This document shows positions 35,019 through 43,764 of a DNA stretch of 64,000 bases, one piece after another. Both the position numbers and the translations under genes were made by a program. The first letter of the stretch is position 1. Each line of letters begins with the position of its first letter. The stretch is from Labrys miyagiensis (lineage in GTDB: Bacteria; Pseudomonadota; Alphaproteobacteria; Rhizobiales; Labraceae). A model generated the notes under the pieces. The model was not told the origin of the DNA and did not search any database. It saw only the letters and a program-made list of their open reading frames with translations. The DNA lies in the NCBI RefSeq assembly GCF_030160835.1, contig NZ_BSPC01000005.1, forward strand, positions 62,001-126,000, in the 5' to 3' direction.

Positions 35019-35208
35019 AGCTGTAGCGGACTTCCCGTTTGGGTCCAGACGGGATAGGTCTTACAAAACGTGAACATACACATGACGGCGCTCCCCAGAG
35101 CAAAGCGCCTTCAAGCGTAAACGCTGCATTACTCTCACTCTTTTTTCGACGCGTCTTTGTGATTCTTGCCGATTCCGTCAAATCGCAAAACGCTTTAGGG
35201 AGTCCCTC

Positions 35209-36448
35209 ATGCGCTACGACGTCCTGGTGCTGGGTAGCGGTATTGTCGGCACCTCGACTGCGCTTCATCTGCAGGAGCGCGGCCAGGCCGTGGCCCTCAT
35301 CGACCGGCGAGGCCCAGGCGAGGAAACCTCCTACGGCAATAGCGGCCTGGTCGAATGCTCCGCCCTCCTGCCAATCGCCTTTCCGCGCAGTTTCAAGGCG
35401 CTCGCCGGCGTCGTGCTGAAGCGTTATCCCGGCGCCAACTACCATTGGTCCGCCCTGCCGGGGCTGGCGCCCTGGCTCTTCGCCTATTGGCGCAATTCCT
35501 CGCCGGAGCGGCTCAATGCCACCGCCCGCATCATGCAGCCGCTGGTGAGCGCCAGCCTGGCCGAGCATCAGGCGCTGGCCCGCAAGGCCGGCGCCGAAGG
35601 GTATTTCCGGCCAACGGGCTGGCTCAAGGTCCACCACAGCGAAGCCGCCTGCCGGGCCGAGGAGAAGGAATTCGCCCTCGCCGCCGAGTTTGGTTACCAG
35701 GCCCGGCCGCTCAGCCGCGAGGAGGCGCTAGCCCTGGAGCCGGATCTGAAGCCGGACTTCCTGGCCGGTTCCCAATGGGCCGATCCCCACAGCGTCTCCA
35801 GTCCGGGTGGCGTGACCAAGGCCTATGCGGCCTATTTCGAGAAGATCGGTGGCAAGCTCCTGCGGGGCGACGCCCTCTGCGTGAAGCGCGGCGGTCTGGG
35901 CTGGACGACGGAGACAGGGCAAGGCCCGGTCGAGGCGCGCGAAGCGGTGGTGGCGCTCGGCCCGTGGTCGATGGATGTGCTCGCCCCGCTTGGCTACGGT
36001 TTTCCGCTCGCCGTGAAGCGGGGCTACCACATGCATTACAAGGCCGCCGGGGGCGCAAAATTGAGCCGGCCGGTGCTCGACGAGGAGGGCGGCTATGTGC
36101 TGACCCCGATGGTGGGCGGCATGCGCCTCACCACCGGTGCCGAATTCGCCCGCCGCGACGCACCGAGAACCCCGGTGCAAGTCGACTGGACCGAGAAGCG
36201 CGCGCGACCTCTTCCCGCTCGGCGCCCGGGCCGATCACGAGCCCTGGATGGGCGCGCGTCCGATCTTCCCGGATTCCCGTCCCATCATCGGCAGGGCCCC
36301 GCGCCACAACAACCTCTGGCTCGCCTTCGGCCACCAGCATCTCGGCTTCACTTTGGGCCCGGCGACGGGACGCCTTCTGGCCGAGATGATGACGGGCGAG
36401 GAGACCTATGTCGATCCGAAGCCGTTTGCGGCGGAGCGGTTCGGGTAG
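35209..36448 (+). pseudogene. DadA-like FAD-dependent amino-acid oxidase, frameshifted
   Basis: The first 330 codons encode an FAD oxidoreductase: VLVLGSGIVGTSTALHL dinucleotide site, TSYGNSGLVE, ALGPWSMDVLAPLGY and KRGYHMHY, as in D-amino-acid dehydrogenases. In the (GC)n run at 36198-36206 the frame changes by one. The family's C-terminus then continues in the next frame (DLFPLGARADHEPWMGARPIF, seen in pieces, and FGHQHLGFTLGPATGRLLAEMM) to the stop at 36446-36448. Without a correction the first frame runs on to 36618 with unrelated residues. This is either a real inactivation by dinucleotide slippage or a sequencing error. Confidence 0.85.
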
Positions 36449-36451
36449 TGG

Positions 36452-36709
36452 CTAATCTCGAGGAGCAACGCCGTATTCGGCGACCTCGATTTCCACCACA
36501 GCCTCCTCAGAAAGATTACCAACGACCAGCACCTCGGGCTCGTAATGCTTCAGCCCCTCGTAATGCTTCAATTCGCCGGCGGAAAGATAGGCGCCGACAA
36601 CACTGCCACGGCTGGTGATATAGACGATCTTCCGGGCGATGGCTTCATCCCGATAGCGTGCGAAATTCCGGCTGAACTCGGTTGCCGGCACCTTCAGCCT
36701 GTCTGCCAT
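36452..36709 (-). CDS. Phd/YefM-type antitoxin without visible toxin
   Basis: The 85-residue protein starts VPATEFSRNFARYRDEAIARKIVYITSRG then VVGAYLSAGE, the pattern of Phd/YefM DNA-binding antitoxins. A short direct repeat encodes LKHYEGLKHYEP. GGAGGGA lies just before the ATG. No toxin gene follows: the stop is 3 bases from the end of the frameshifted oxidase gene. No RelE/Doc/VapC frame lies upstream. Two inverted repeats just upstream look like its own operators. Confidence 0.75.
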   Translation of the reverse strand: MADRLKVPATEFSRNFARYRDEAIARKIVYITSRGSVVGAYLSAGELKHYEGLKHYEPEVLVVGNLSEEAVVEIEVAEYGVAPRD

Positions 36710-36726
36710 TCTTCCCTCCGAGATCA

Positions 36727-36755
36727 GCGTAATTTACGCAAATTGGGTCATTTGC
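36727..36755 (-). promoter_or_regulatory. Twin inverted repeats upstream of the antitoxin gene
   Basis: GCGTAA-T-TTACGC at 36727-36739 and GCAAAT-N6-ATTTGC at 36738-36755 are both perfect, overlap by two bases and end 18 bases before the antitoxin start. Phd-type proteins repress themselves at such paired palindromes, so these are likely operators overlapping the promoter. Confidence 0.6.
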
Positions 36756-36859
36756 GCTTTTGCGTGACGGCCCGCCAGAAGGCCCTCCTATCCAAGAATC
36801 TTTGCATGCCTGCCTGTTGAGGGGTAGAAACAAAGATCACGATTTCGACGGAGTACCCC

Positions 36860-38185
36860 ATGAACCCCTCTTTCGCCGCCGATCTGATGGAACGGGCTCG
36901 CGAGAAGGGGCCTGTCACCATCGGGCTGGTGGGCGCCGGGCAGATGGGCACCGATCTCATCGTGCAGATCGCGCTGATGCAGGGCCTCAGGGTGGGCGCC
37001 GTCGCCGTGCGCACGCGGCCCCAGAATGCCATTGCGGCCGCCCTCAGCGCCGGGCACCGGCTGGACGAGCTGGTGGAAGTCTCCAACGCCTCGGCCATCG
37101 ACCGGGCCATCGAGACCGGCCGCATTGCCATCACCACCGACCTCGAGGCCCTCGCTTCCGCCGGGCGGATCGAGGTGATCATCGATGCCACCGGCCATCC
37201 CGAATCCGGGGCGATCGTGGCGCAGGCGGCGATCCGGCACGGCAAGCATATCGTCATGCTCAACGTCGAGGCCGATATCACCATCGGCCGCCATTTCAAG
37301 GCCGAGGCCGAGAAGGCCGGCGTGATCTATACCGGCGCGGCGGGTGACGAGCCGGCCGCCGCCGTGGAGCTCGTGGCCTTCGCCCGCGCCCTGGGCATGA
37401 CCGTGGTTGCCGCCGGCAAGGGCAAGAACAACGCGCTGAATTTCGACGCGGTCCCCGATGACTATGTCGAGGAGGCAACGGCCCGCGACATGAATCCGCG
37501 CGTGCTGGTCGAATTCGTCGATGGCTCCAAGACCATGGTCGAGATGGTGGCGCTTGCCAATGCCACGGGCCTCGAACCCGACAAACCCGGCATGCATGGT
37601 CCGCGCGCCAGCAAGGAGGAACTCGCCGAGGTGCTGGTCCCGACGAGCCATGGCGGCGTGCTCTCGCGCCGGGGTTGCGTCGACTACACGATCGGCAGGG
37701 GCGTGGCTCCAGGGGTGTTCTGCGTGGTCGAGCCTAATCATCCGCGCGTACTGGAGCGTATGACCGACCTTCATGTCGGCAAGGGGCCCTTCTTCACGCT
37801 GCACCGGCCCTACCACCTCACCAGTCTGGAGACGCCGCTCACCGCTGCCTGCGCCGTGCTCTACGGCACCGCCGACCTGCAGCCGCTCGACCATCCCGTC
37901 GCCGAAACGGCGGCGGTGGCCAAGCGCGACCTCACCCCCGGCATGGTGCTGGGGCGCATCGGCGAATATGACTATCGCGGCTGGTCGATGCGCTGGGCCG
38001 ATGCCCGCCGGGACCGCCTACTGCCGCTGGGCCTCGCCGAGCGCGCCCGCGTCACCAAACCGATCAAGAAGGGCGGGCTCCTCAGCCACGACAATTGCGC
38101 CGTCGACGAAAGCCTCACCATCGTCAAGCTGCGCCGCCAGCTGGATCTCGCCGACCAGCGCTTCCTGAGCGCCGATGCGGCGTGA
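36860..38185 (+). CDS. NAD-binding homoserine-dehydrogenase-like protein with SAF domain
   Basis: The 441-residue protein starts with a Rossmann domain (TIGLVGAGQMGTDLIVQIAL) resembling homoserine or aspartate dehydrogenase. A catalytic-type middle domain contains VVAAGKGKNNALNFDAVPDD and VDYTIGRGVAPGVFC. The C-terminal SAF domain covers about 350-435 (AKRDLTPGMVLGRIG). This domain pair is found in sugar-acid and polyol catabolic loci and in SAF-type flagellar or antifreeze-like proteins. The exact reaction cannot be named. It is a single gene with the palindromic region 38186-38556 after it. Confidence 0.7.
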   Translation: MNPSFAADLMERAREKGPVTIGLVGAGQMGTDLIVQIALMQGLRVGAVAVRTRPQNAIAAALSAGHRLDELVEVSNASAIDRAIETGRIAITTDLEALASAGRIEVIIDATGHPESGAIVAQAAIRHGKHIVMLNVEADITIGRHFKAEAEKAGVIYTGAAGDEPAAAVELVAFARALGMTVVAAGKGKNNALNFDAVPDDYVEEATARDMNPRVLVEFVDGSKTMVEMVALANATGLEPDKPGMHGPRASKEELAEVLVPTSHGGVLSRRGCVDYTIGRGVAPGVFCVVEPNHPRVLERMTDLHVGKGPFFTLHRPYHLTSLETPLTAACAVLYGTADLQPLDHPVAETAAVAKRDLTPGMVLGRIGEYDYRGWSMRWADARRDRLLPLGLAERARVTKPIKKGGLLSHDNCAVDESLTIVKLRRQLDLADQRFLSADAA

Positions 38186-38556
38186 AGGGGTCGACCGGCT
38201 TGCGTCCGTCTCGGTCATGAAGAAAGTTGAAGATCCCCTCGCATTTCGAGGCGACCCTTCGAAATCACCAAGGAATTGAGCCGACAGTTCGTCATTGCGA
38301 GCGCAGCGAAGCAATCCAGAGGCAGCAGACACGCCCTTTGGCTCCTGGATTGCTTGGCTGCGCTCGCAATGACGATGGTTCGCATCATCTTCGGTTCCGT
38401 GGCGATTTTTCGGTCGGGCCTTGGTCGGCAAAACCGCGTCAACCCTTTCTTAGCCTTAACGCAACATGAGCGTGGTACAGCCCCGCCCGGACCTGCAAAG
38501 GTGCCATTGATGCTGGTCTTCGGACCGGCACACCAAGTCTCTCCCCAAGGCCCCGC
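38186..38556. other. Intergenic region with dispersed palindromes
   Basis: This 371-base gap has no gene. It contains the paired element at 38291-38373 and, near 38515-38545, a single GGTCTTCGGACCGGCACACCAA unit related to 30161-30268. Confidence 0.6.
38291..38373. repeat. Inverted repeat pair GTCATTGCGAGC / GCTCGCAATGAC
   Basis: The arms GTCATTGCGAGCGCAGC and GCTGCGCTCGCAATGAC pair perfectly at the outside, and GCAATCCAG pairs with CTGGATTGC inside. It is of the dispersed bacterial intergenic palindrome type. Confidence 0.85.
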
Positions 38557-39396
38557 ATGTTCTATTACGCTGCCAAGATCATCAGCTTTCTGATTCTGCC
38601 CTCCAATGCGGCACTGGTGCTCGGCCTCATCGGCCTCCTCGCCAGCTTCACCCGCCGCTTCCAGCGCTTTGGACGCTTCCTGATGGGTTTTTCGATCCTG
38701 GCTTTCGCGGTGATGGGTCTCTCGCCGCTTGGCAGCATCATGATCGCCCCGCTGGAGGAGCGTTTCCCGCCGCCGGCCTTCGCGGCGTCGGACGATCTCA
38801 GCCCCGCCAATCCGGCCTTGCCGAAAATCGCCGGCATCATCGTGCTCGGCGGCGCCGTGGATACGCACATCTCCACCACGCGCCATGAGACCGCCCTCAC
38901 CGACTCGGCCGAACGCATGACGGCGGTGGCTGGCCTGTCGCGGCAGTTCCCGGATGCGAAGATCGTCTTCACCGGCGGCGTCGGCTCGCTGGCCGGCCAG
39001 ATTTGGGGCGACATCTCCGAGGCGGATGCCTCCCGCCAGCTCTTCAGGAGCTTCGGCATCCCCGATGAGCGCATGCTGTTCGAGAATCGCTCGCGCGACA
39101 CCTATGAGAATGCCGAGTTCACCTATGCGATGCTGAAGCCCCAGCCCGGGCAGCGTTATCTCCTCGTCACCTCCGGCTACCACATGCCGCGCTCGATGGC
39201 CTTGTTTCGCAAGGCGGGTTTTGATGTGATCGCCTATCCCGTCAACTACCGCACGGCGGGACCCGAGGACGCCTTGCGGCCCTTCTATTCGATGAGCGAC
39301 GGCCTGCGCCAATGCAACCTCGCCGCCCGCGAATGGTTCGGGCTGCTCGCCTACCGGCTCAGCGGGCGCATCGACGACATACTTCCCAACCCCTGA
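38557..39396 (+). CDS. YdcF-like (DUF218) membrane-anchored protein
   Basis: The 279-residue protein has two N-terminal hydrophobic segments (residues 2-30 and 42-65) and a DUF218 domain. Within it are IIVLGGAVDTHIS, IVFTGGVGSL, ENRSRDTYENAEF and LLVTSGYHMPRSMALF. ElyC/SanA/YdcF proteins of this type take part in envelope maintenance and peptidoglycan-lipid handling. The stop is 9 bases before the start of the M17 peptidase gene, so the two are probably co-transcribed. Confidence 0.87.
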   Translation: MFYYAAKIISFLILPSNAALVLGLIGLLASFTRRFQRFGRFLMGFSILAFAVMGLSPLGSIMIAPLEERFPPPAFAASDDLSPANPALPKIAGIIVLGGAVDTHISTTRHETALTDSAERMTAVAGLSRQFPDAKIVFTGGVGSLAGQIWGDISEADASRQLFRSFGIPDERMLFENRSRDTYENAEFTYAMLKPQPGQRYLLVTSGYHMPRSMALFRKAGFDVIAYPVNYRTAGPEDALRPFYSMSDGLRQCNLAAREWFGLLAYRLSGRIDDILPNP

Positions 39397-39405
39397 AAGC
39401 AGCAC

Positions 39406-40785
39406 ATGTCCGAGCTTCTGGTTGCCGCCGACGACAAGGCCGTTCCGGTCTGGTTCGTCACCAAGGAAAATTTCGCAAGCGTGCTGAAGGACCTGCCGCA
39501 GGCGCAGCAGGACTGGGTCGCCGCCAACGGCTTTGAGGCCAAGGCGGGCCAGCACATCACCTTGCCCGGCGCAGGCGGCGCGCTCGGCGGCGTGGTCTTC
39601 GCGCTGGAGGCGGAAGGCGCCGGCCACCGCGACGTCTTCCTGCCGGCCAAGCTCGTCACCCTGCTGCCGGGCGGCACCTACCGCTTCGCCAATTCAAGTC
39701 ATGACGACAGGCTGGCGACGCTTGGCTGGCTGCTGGGCCTTTACCGTTTCAATCGCTATCGCAGAAATGATATCAAGGCCTTATATCTTGTCGTTCCCGA
39801 TGGAATCGATCGCGATGAGATCGACGGCATCGCCGAGTCCGTACGCTTCGCCCGCGATCTCATCAACACGCCGGCCAACGATCTCGGCCCCGAGGAACTG
39901 GCGCTGGCGGCGCGCAAGCTCGCCGAAAAGCATAAAGCCACCTTCAAGGTCATCGTGGGCGACGATCTCCTGAAGGAGAATTTCCCGATGATCCATGCGG
40001 TCGGCCGGGCCTCTTCCCGCGCCCCGCGCCTCATCGACTTCACCTGGGGCGATTCTGCCCATCCAAAGGTCACCCTGGTCGGCAAGGGCGTGATCTTCGA
40101 CACCGGCGGCCTCGACATCAAGCCGAGTGCCAGCATGCTCCTGATGAAGAAGGATATGGGCGGCGCTGCCTCGGTGCTGGCCTGCGCCAGCATGATCATG
40201 GCGGCGGGACTGAAGATCCGCCTGCGCCTGCTGATCCCCGCCGTCGAGAATTCGATCTCGGCCAATGCCTTCCGCCCCAGCGACATCCTGGCCTCGCGCA
40301 AGGGGCTCAGCGTCGAGATCGGCAACACAGACGCCGAGGGCCGCCTGGTGCTCGGCGATGCCCTCGCCTTGGCCGACGAGGAGGCGCCGGAGCTGATCGT
40401 CGACATGGCGACGCTCACCGGCGCCGCCCGCGTCGCGCTCGGCCCGGACCTGCCGCCTTTGTTCAGCCGCAACGACGAGATCGCCAACACGTTGCTGGCA
40501 CATGCGGCGGAGGAAGGTGACCCGCTCTGGCGCCTGCCGCTCTGGCCGCCTTATGATTCGATGCTGGAATCCAAGGCCGCCGACATCAACAACGCTCCCG
40601 GCGGCGGCTTTGCCGGGGCGATTACCGCGGCCTTGTTCCTCAACCGCTTCGTGGAGAAGGCGGCGGCCTATGTCCATCTCGACATCTACGCCTGGAACCC
40701 CTCCACCAAACCCGGCCGGCCTGAAGGTGGCGAAGTGATGGGTGCGCGGGCGCTCTACAGCTATCTGAAGAAAAAGTACGGCTGA
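39406..40785 (+). CDS. Leucyl aminopeptidase family (M17) metallopeptidase
   Basis: The 459-residue enzyme has the M17 metal and catalytic segments: VGKGVIFDTGGLDIKPS, MLLMKKDMGGAASVLA and the signature NTDAEGRLVLGDALA. WRLPLW and APGGGFAGAITAALFL follow. It removes N-terminal residues from peptides in the cytoplasm using two metal ions. The N-terminal domain (about 1-150) is shorter and different from that of E. coli PepA, as in many alphaproteobacterial M17 paralogues. Confidence 0.9.
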   Translation: MSELLVAADDKAVPVWFVTKENFASVLKDLPQAQQDWVAANGFEAKAGQHITLPGAGGALGGVVFALEAEGAGHRDVFLPAKLVTLLPGGTYRFANSSHDDRLATLGWLLGLYRFNRYRRNDIKALYLVVPDGIDRDEIDGIAESVRFARDLINTPANDLGPEELALAARKLAEKHKATFKVIVGDDLLKENFPMIHAVGRASSRAPRLIDFTWGDSAHPKVTLVGKGVIFDTGGLDIKPSASMLLMKKDMGGAASVLACASMIMAAGLKIRLRLLIPAVENSISANAFRPSDILASRKGLSVEIGNTDAEGRLVLGDALALADEEAPELIVDMATLTGAARVALGPDLPPLFSRNDEIANTLLAHAAEEGDPLWRLPLWPPYDSMLESKAADINNAPGGGFAGAITAALFLNRFVEKAAAYVHLDIYAWNPSTKPGRPEGGEVMGARALYSYLKKKYG

Positions 40786-40805
40786 GGAATCCCGGGAGCG
40801 CCGCT

Positions 40806-42257
40806 ATGGCAGAGAATGACGAACTGATCCGCCTGACGGCCTGCGCCGCGGTGGCCCTCCTGCGCCGGCGCGAGGTCACTCCGCTGGAGCTGGTCGAAGC
40901 CTCGCTTACCCGCATCGAGGCGGTGGACGGACCCGTCAACGCCATGGTGACGCGCTGCGCCGAGCGCGCCCGTGACCAGGCTCGCCGCATCATGGCGTCG
41001 CCGGCGCCCAGCCACGATTTCGGCTGGCTCGGCGGCCTGCCGCTGGCGGTCAAGGATCTCAACGATCTCGCCGGCGTGCGCACCACCTATGGCTCGCCGA
41101 TCTTCGCCGACCATGTGCCTGTCCGGTCCGACATCATGGTCGAGCGGCTGGAGAGCCATGGCGGCATCCCGATCGGCAAGAGCAACACGCCGGAATTCGG
41201 CGCTGGCGCCAACACCTTCAACGAAGTGTTCGGCGACACGCTCAATCCGTGGAACACGACGCTCAATGCCGGCGGCTCCTCGGGTGGCTCGGCCGTGGCG
41301 CTTGCCACCGGCCAGGTCTGGCTCGCCACGGGCTCTGACCTCGGCGGCTCGCTACGCACGCCGGCCAGCTTCTGCTCGGTCGTGGGCCTCAGGCCCTCGC
41401 CGGGCCGGGTGGCAAGTGGGCCCGACGGCATCAAGTTCGACACGCTCTCCGTCAACGGGCCGATGGCGCGTACCGTCGAGGATATCGGCCTGATGCTCGA
41501 CGCCATGGCCGGCTGGGATATCGGCGATCCTCTCTCGCTGGAAGCGCCCGCCATCGGCTTCCGTGAGAGTGCCCGCCGCCGGCAGGCGCCCAAGCGCATC
41601 GCCTTCTCGCCCGATCTCGGCGTCAGCCCGGTCAACCGGGAGACGCGCGCGCTCTGTGAAGCCGCCGCCCGGCGCTTCGAAGCGGCGGGTTGCATCGTCG
41701 AGGAGGCCTGCCCCGATTTCTCCGGCGTGCCCGAGGCTTTCCAGACACTCAGGGCGCTCGGCTATGTCGCCGGCATGCGCGAGCTCTATGAGACGAAACG
41801 CGCCCTGCTGAAGCCCGACGTGATCTGGAACATCGAGCGCGGCCGCGCCCTCGATGCCGAGACCATCGCCACGGCCCTGCTGCGTCGCAGCCGCCTCTAC
41901 GATGACATCGCGGCTTTCTTCTCGCGCTACGATCTCCTGCTGGCCCCGGCCGCCTGCACGCCGCCGCTCGACATCAAGCAGCGCTGGGTGCGCGAAGTCG
42001 AAGGCCATGTCTTCGAGAATTATGTCGAATGGCTGCGGCTGGCCAGCGTGGTGACCATGGCCTCCTGCCCCTCGCTCGCCATCCCCGCCGGCTTCACCGC
42101 CGATGGCCGCCCCGTCGGGCTGCAACTCGTGGGCAGGCCGCGCGGCGAGGCGGCGCTCCTCTCTGCCGGGGCGGTGCTTGAAGATCTGCTCGGCCTTTCC
42201 AGCCTGGTGCCGATCGAGCCGCGTCCTGGGAGCGCGGACGTCCTCGTCCGCTCTTGA
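40806..42257 (+). CDS. Amidase (amidase-signature family)
   Basis: The 483-residue amidase has the Ser-Ser-Lys triad in LPLAVKDLNDLAGV (Lys), NAGGSSGGSAVALA and ATGSDLGGSLRTPA. It hydrolyses a carbon-nitrogen bond in a small amide; the substrate is unknown. It is not a GatA by context. The last residues RPGSADVLVRS and the stop codon are encoded by the left unit of the REPIN-like element at 42226-42354, so the original C-terminus appears to have been replaced. Confidence 0.9.
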   Translation: MAENDELIRLTACAAVALLRRREVTPLELVEASLTRIEAVDGPVNAMVTRCAERARDQARRIMASPAPSHDFGWLGGLPLAVKDLNDLAGVRTTYGSPIFADHVPVRSDIMVERLESHGGIPIGKSNTPEFGAGANTFNEVFGDTLNPWNTTLNAGGSSGGSAVALATGQVWLATGSDLGGSLRTPASFCSVVGLRPSPGRVASGPDGIKFDTLSVNGPMARTVEDIGLMLDAMAGWDIGDPLSLEAPAIGFRESARRRQAPKRIAFSPDLGVSPVNRETRALCEAAARRFEAAGCIVEEACPDFSGVPEAFQTLRALGYVAGMRELYETKRALLKPDVIWNIERGRALDAETIATALLRRSRLYDDIAAFFSRYDLLLAPAACTPPLDIKQRWVREVEGHVFENYVEWLRLASVVTMASCPSLAIPAGFTADGRPVGLQLVGRPRGEAALLSAGAVLEDLLGLSSLVPIEPRPGSADVLVRS

Positions 42258-42354
42258 AACGGCGGCCCTGTCGGAAAGGCATGCAGTCGCCCGGTTCGCA
42301 CTTCCCCTTCCACACGCATCGTTTCAAGAGCGGACGAGACGTCCGCGCTCCCAG
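42226..42354. repeat. REPIN-like inverted hairpin pair overlapping the amidase stop
   Basis: The outer arms CTGGGAGCGCGGACG and CGTCCGCGCTCCCAG are complementary, with inner hairpins GCGGACG..CGTCCGC. The spacer is longer than in the 11174 copy. The first 32 bases encode the end of the amidase. Confidence 0.88.
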
Positions 42355-42444
42355 TATTAACGAAATCTGCGTTATTCGGGCCTTATCCTCGCCTGATGAG
42401 CGGCGATCCGCCTCCGCGATCGCCTCGAGGACGGGATTGCCCTC

Positions 42445-42795
42445 ATGGCGGTTGAGATTCGGCCGGCGCAGGCCCTGAGGCTTTGGCATGACGTGACGCT
42501 GACCCTCGTCCGCGATGCCCAGCCCGATCTTTCCGGCCGCCAGCTCGCCATCCTCTTCACCGTCTATCTCGAGCCGCCGCCCCATACGGTGCGAGGCCTT
42601 GCCGCCAAGCTCCAGGTGACCAAGCCGGTGATCACCCGTGCCCTCGACAGCCTGGCCAAGCTCAAGCTCACCGCCCGGCGGCGCGACGAGTTCGACCGGC
42701 GCAACGTCATCATCCAGCGCACCGTCGATGGCGCCCTTTACGTGGAGCGGCTGGGCGATATTCTCGTCGCCCTCGCCAAGGAACTGCCGAGATAA
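42445..42795 (+). CDS. MarR-family transcriptional regulator
   Basis: The 116-residue protein has a winged helix at about 30-95: LSGRQLAILFTVYLEPPPHTVRGLAAKLQVTKPVITRALDSL (in pieces), then a wing KLTARRRDEFDRRNVIIQRT. It is short for MarR, with few residues outside the DNA-binding core. The stop codon shares its last A with the start of the NlpC/P60 gene, so both are translated together. Confidence 0.82.
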   Translation: MAVEIRPAQALRLWHDVTLTLVRDAQPDLSGRQLAILFTVYLEPPPHTVRGLAAKLQVTKPVITRALDSLAKLKLTARRRDEFDRRNVIIQRTVDGALYVERLGDILVALAKELPR

Positions 42796-43673
42796 TGGTA
42801 ACTGCCGCGCTGATGGAAACTCCTGCCTTGACCGATTTCGATCGCCGCATCACCCCTGCCCGCCCCGACCTGGCCGCCGCCTCGCTTCAGGGCATCATCC
42901 CCGCGCCGCGCTACGTCCAGGGCGAGACGCGCCAGGTGATCGAGACCACTGTGACGCTGCGCAAGGATCCCGATTTTTCCGCCTCCATCGACACCGAGCT
43001 TCTCTATGGCGAGACTTTCACCGTCTATGACGAGATGGAGGGCTGGGCGTGGGGCCAGGCTGCAAGCGATGGCTATGTCGGCTGGCTCTCGGCCAATGCA
43101 CTCGGCGCGGTGCAGACGCCCACCCATCGCGTGAGCGCCCTGCGCACCTTCGTCTACCCCGTCCCCTCGATCAAGGCGCCGCAGATGATGGCGCTGAGCT
43201 ATGGCAGCGCGCTTGCCGTCACAGGCAGCAATGGCGCCTTCCTCGCGCTGGAAGGCTGGGGCTTCGTCTTCGCCGAGCATGCCGGGCCGGTCGGCGCGCA
43301 TGAGAGCGATGCCGTCGCCGTGGCCGAAACCTTCCTGCGCGTGCCCTATCTGTGGGGCGGCAAATCGAGCCTCGGCCTCGACTGCTCGGCCCTGGTGCAG
43401 ACCTCCCTCGCCGCCTGCGGCATCGCCTGCCCGCGCGACAGCGACATGCAGGAGAGGGCGCTGGGCCATCCGCTCGACCCCGACACGCCACTCGCACAGC
43501 TTCGGCGCGGCGATCTCCTGTTTTGGAAAGGCCATGTCGCCATGGTGCGCGACACGGATACGATGATCCACGCCACCGGGCACCTGATGGCGGTGGTGGT
43601 CGAAGGACTGCGCGAAGGCATCGAGCGGATTGCGGCGGCTGGAAGCCCGCTGCGGTCGATCCGTAGGCTGTGA
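42795..43673 (+). CDS. NlpC/P60-family peptidase with SH3-like domains
   Basis: The 292-residue protein has two bacterial SH3-like regions (about 50-110 and 115-160) and a C-terminal NlpC/P60 domain. The domain has YLWGGKSSLGLDCSALVQ (catalytic Cys), GHVAMVRD (His) and MIHATG. NlpC/P60 enzymes cut gamma-D-Glu-diaminopimelate bonds in peptidoglycan stem peptides. No signal peptide is visible, which suggests cytoplasmic murein-peptide recycling rather than wall lysis. It is coupled to marR. Confidence 0.88.
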   Translation: MVTAALMETPALTDFDRRITPARPDLAAASLQGIIPAPRYVQGETRQVIETTVTLRKDPDFSASIDTELLYGETFTVYDEMEGWAWGQAASDGYVGWLSANALGAVQTPTHRVSALRTFVYPVPSIKAPQMMALSYGSALAVTGSNGAFLALEGWGFVFAEHAGPVGAHESDAVAVAETFLRVPYLWGGKSSLGLDCSALVQTSLAACGIACPRDSDMQERALGHPLDPDTPLAQLRRGDLLFWKGHVAMVRDTDTMIHATGHLMAVVVEGLREGIERIAAAGSPLRSIRRL

Positions 43674-43764
43674 ATCCCGGGTGCGCGGACGTCTCGTCCG
43701 CATCTTCCTCACCAGCGAGCGCAACGTTTCCAAGACGCGGACGAGACGTCCGCGCACCCGGGAT
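43674..43764. repeat. REPIN-like inverted pair (GGGTGCGCGGACG type)
   Basis: ATCCCGGGTGCGCGGACG and CGTCCGCGCACCCGGGAT pair perfectly, with inner GCGGACG..CGTCCGC hairpins. It fills the whole gap between the convergent NlpC/P60 and folC genes and ends on the folC stop codon. Confidence 0.88.

Noticed and set aside
38215-39627. 470-codon open frame on the minus strand
   Set aside because: It is antisense to the YdcF-like gene and reads through an intergenic palindrome.
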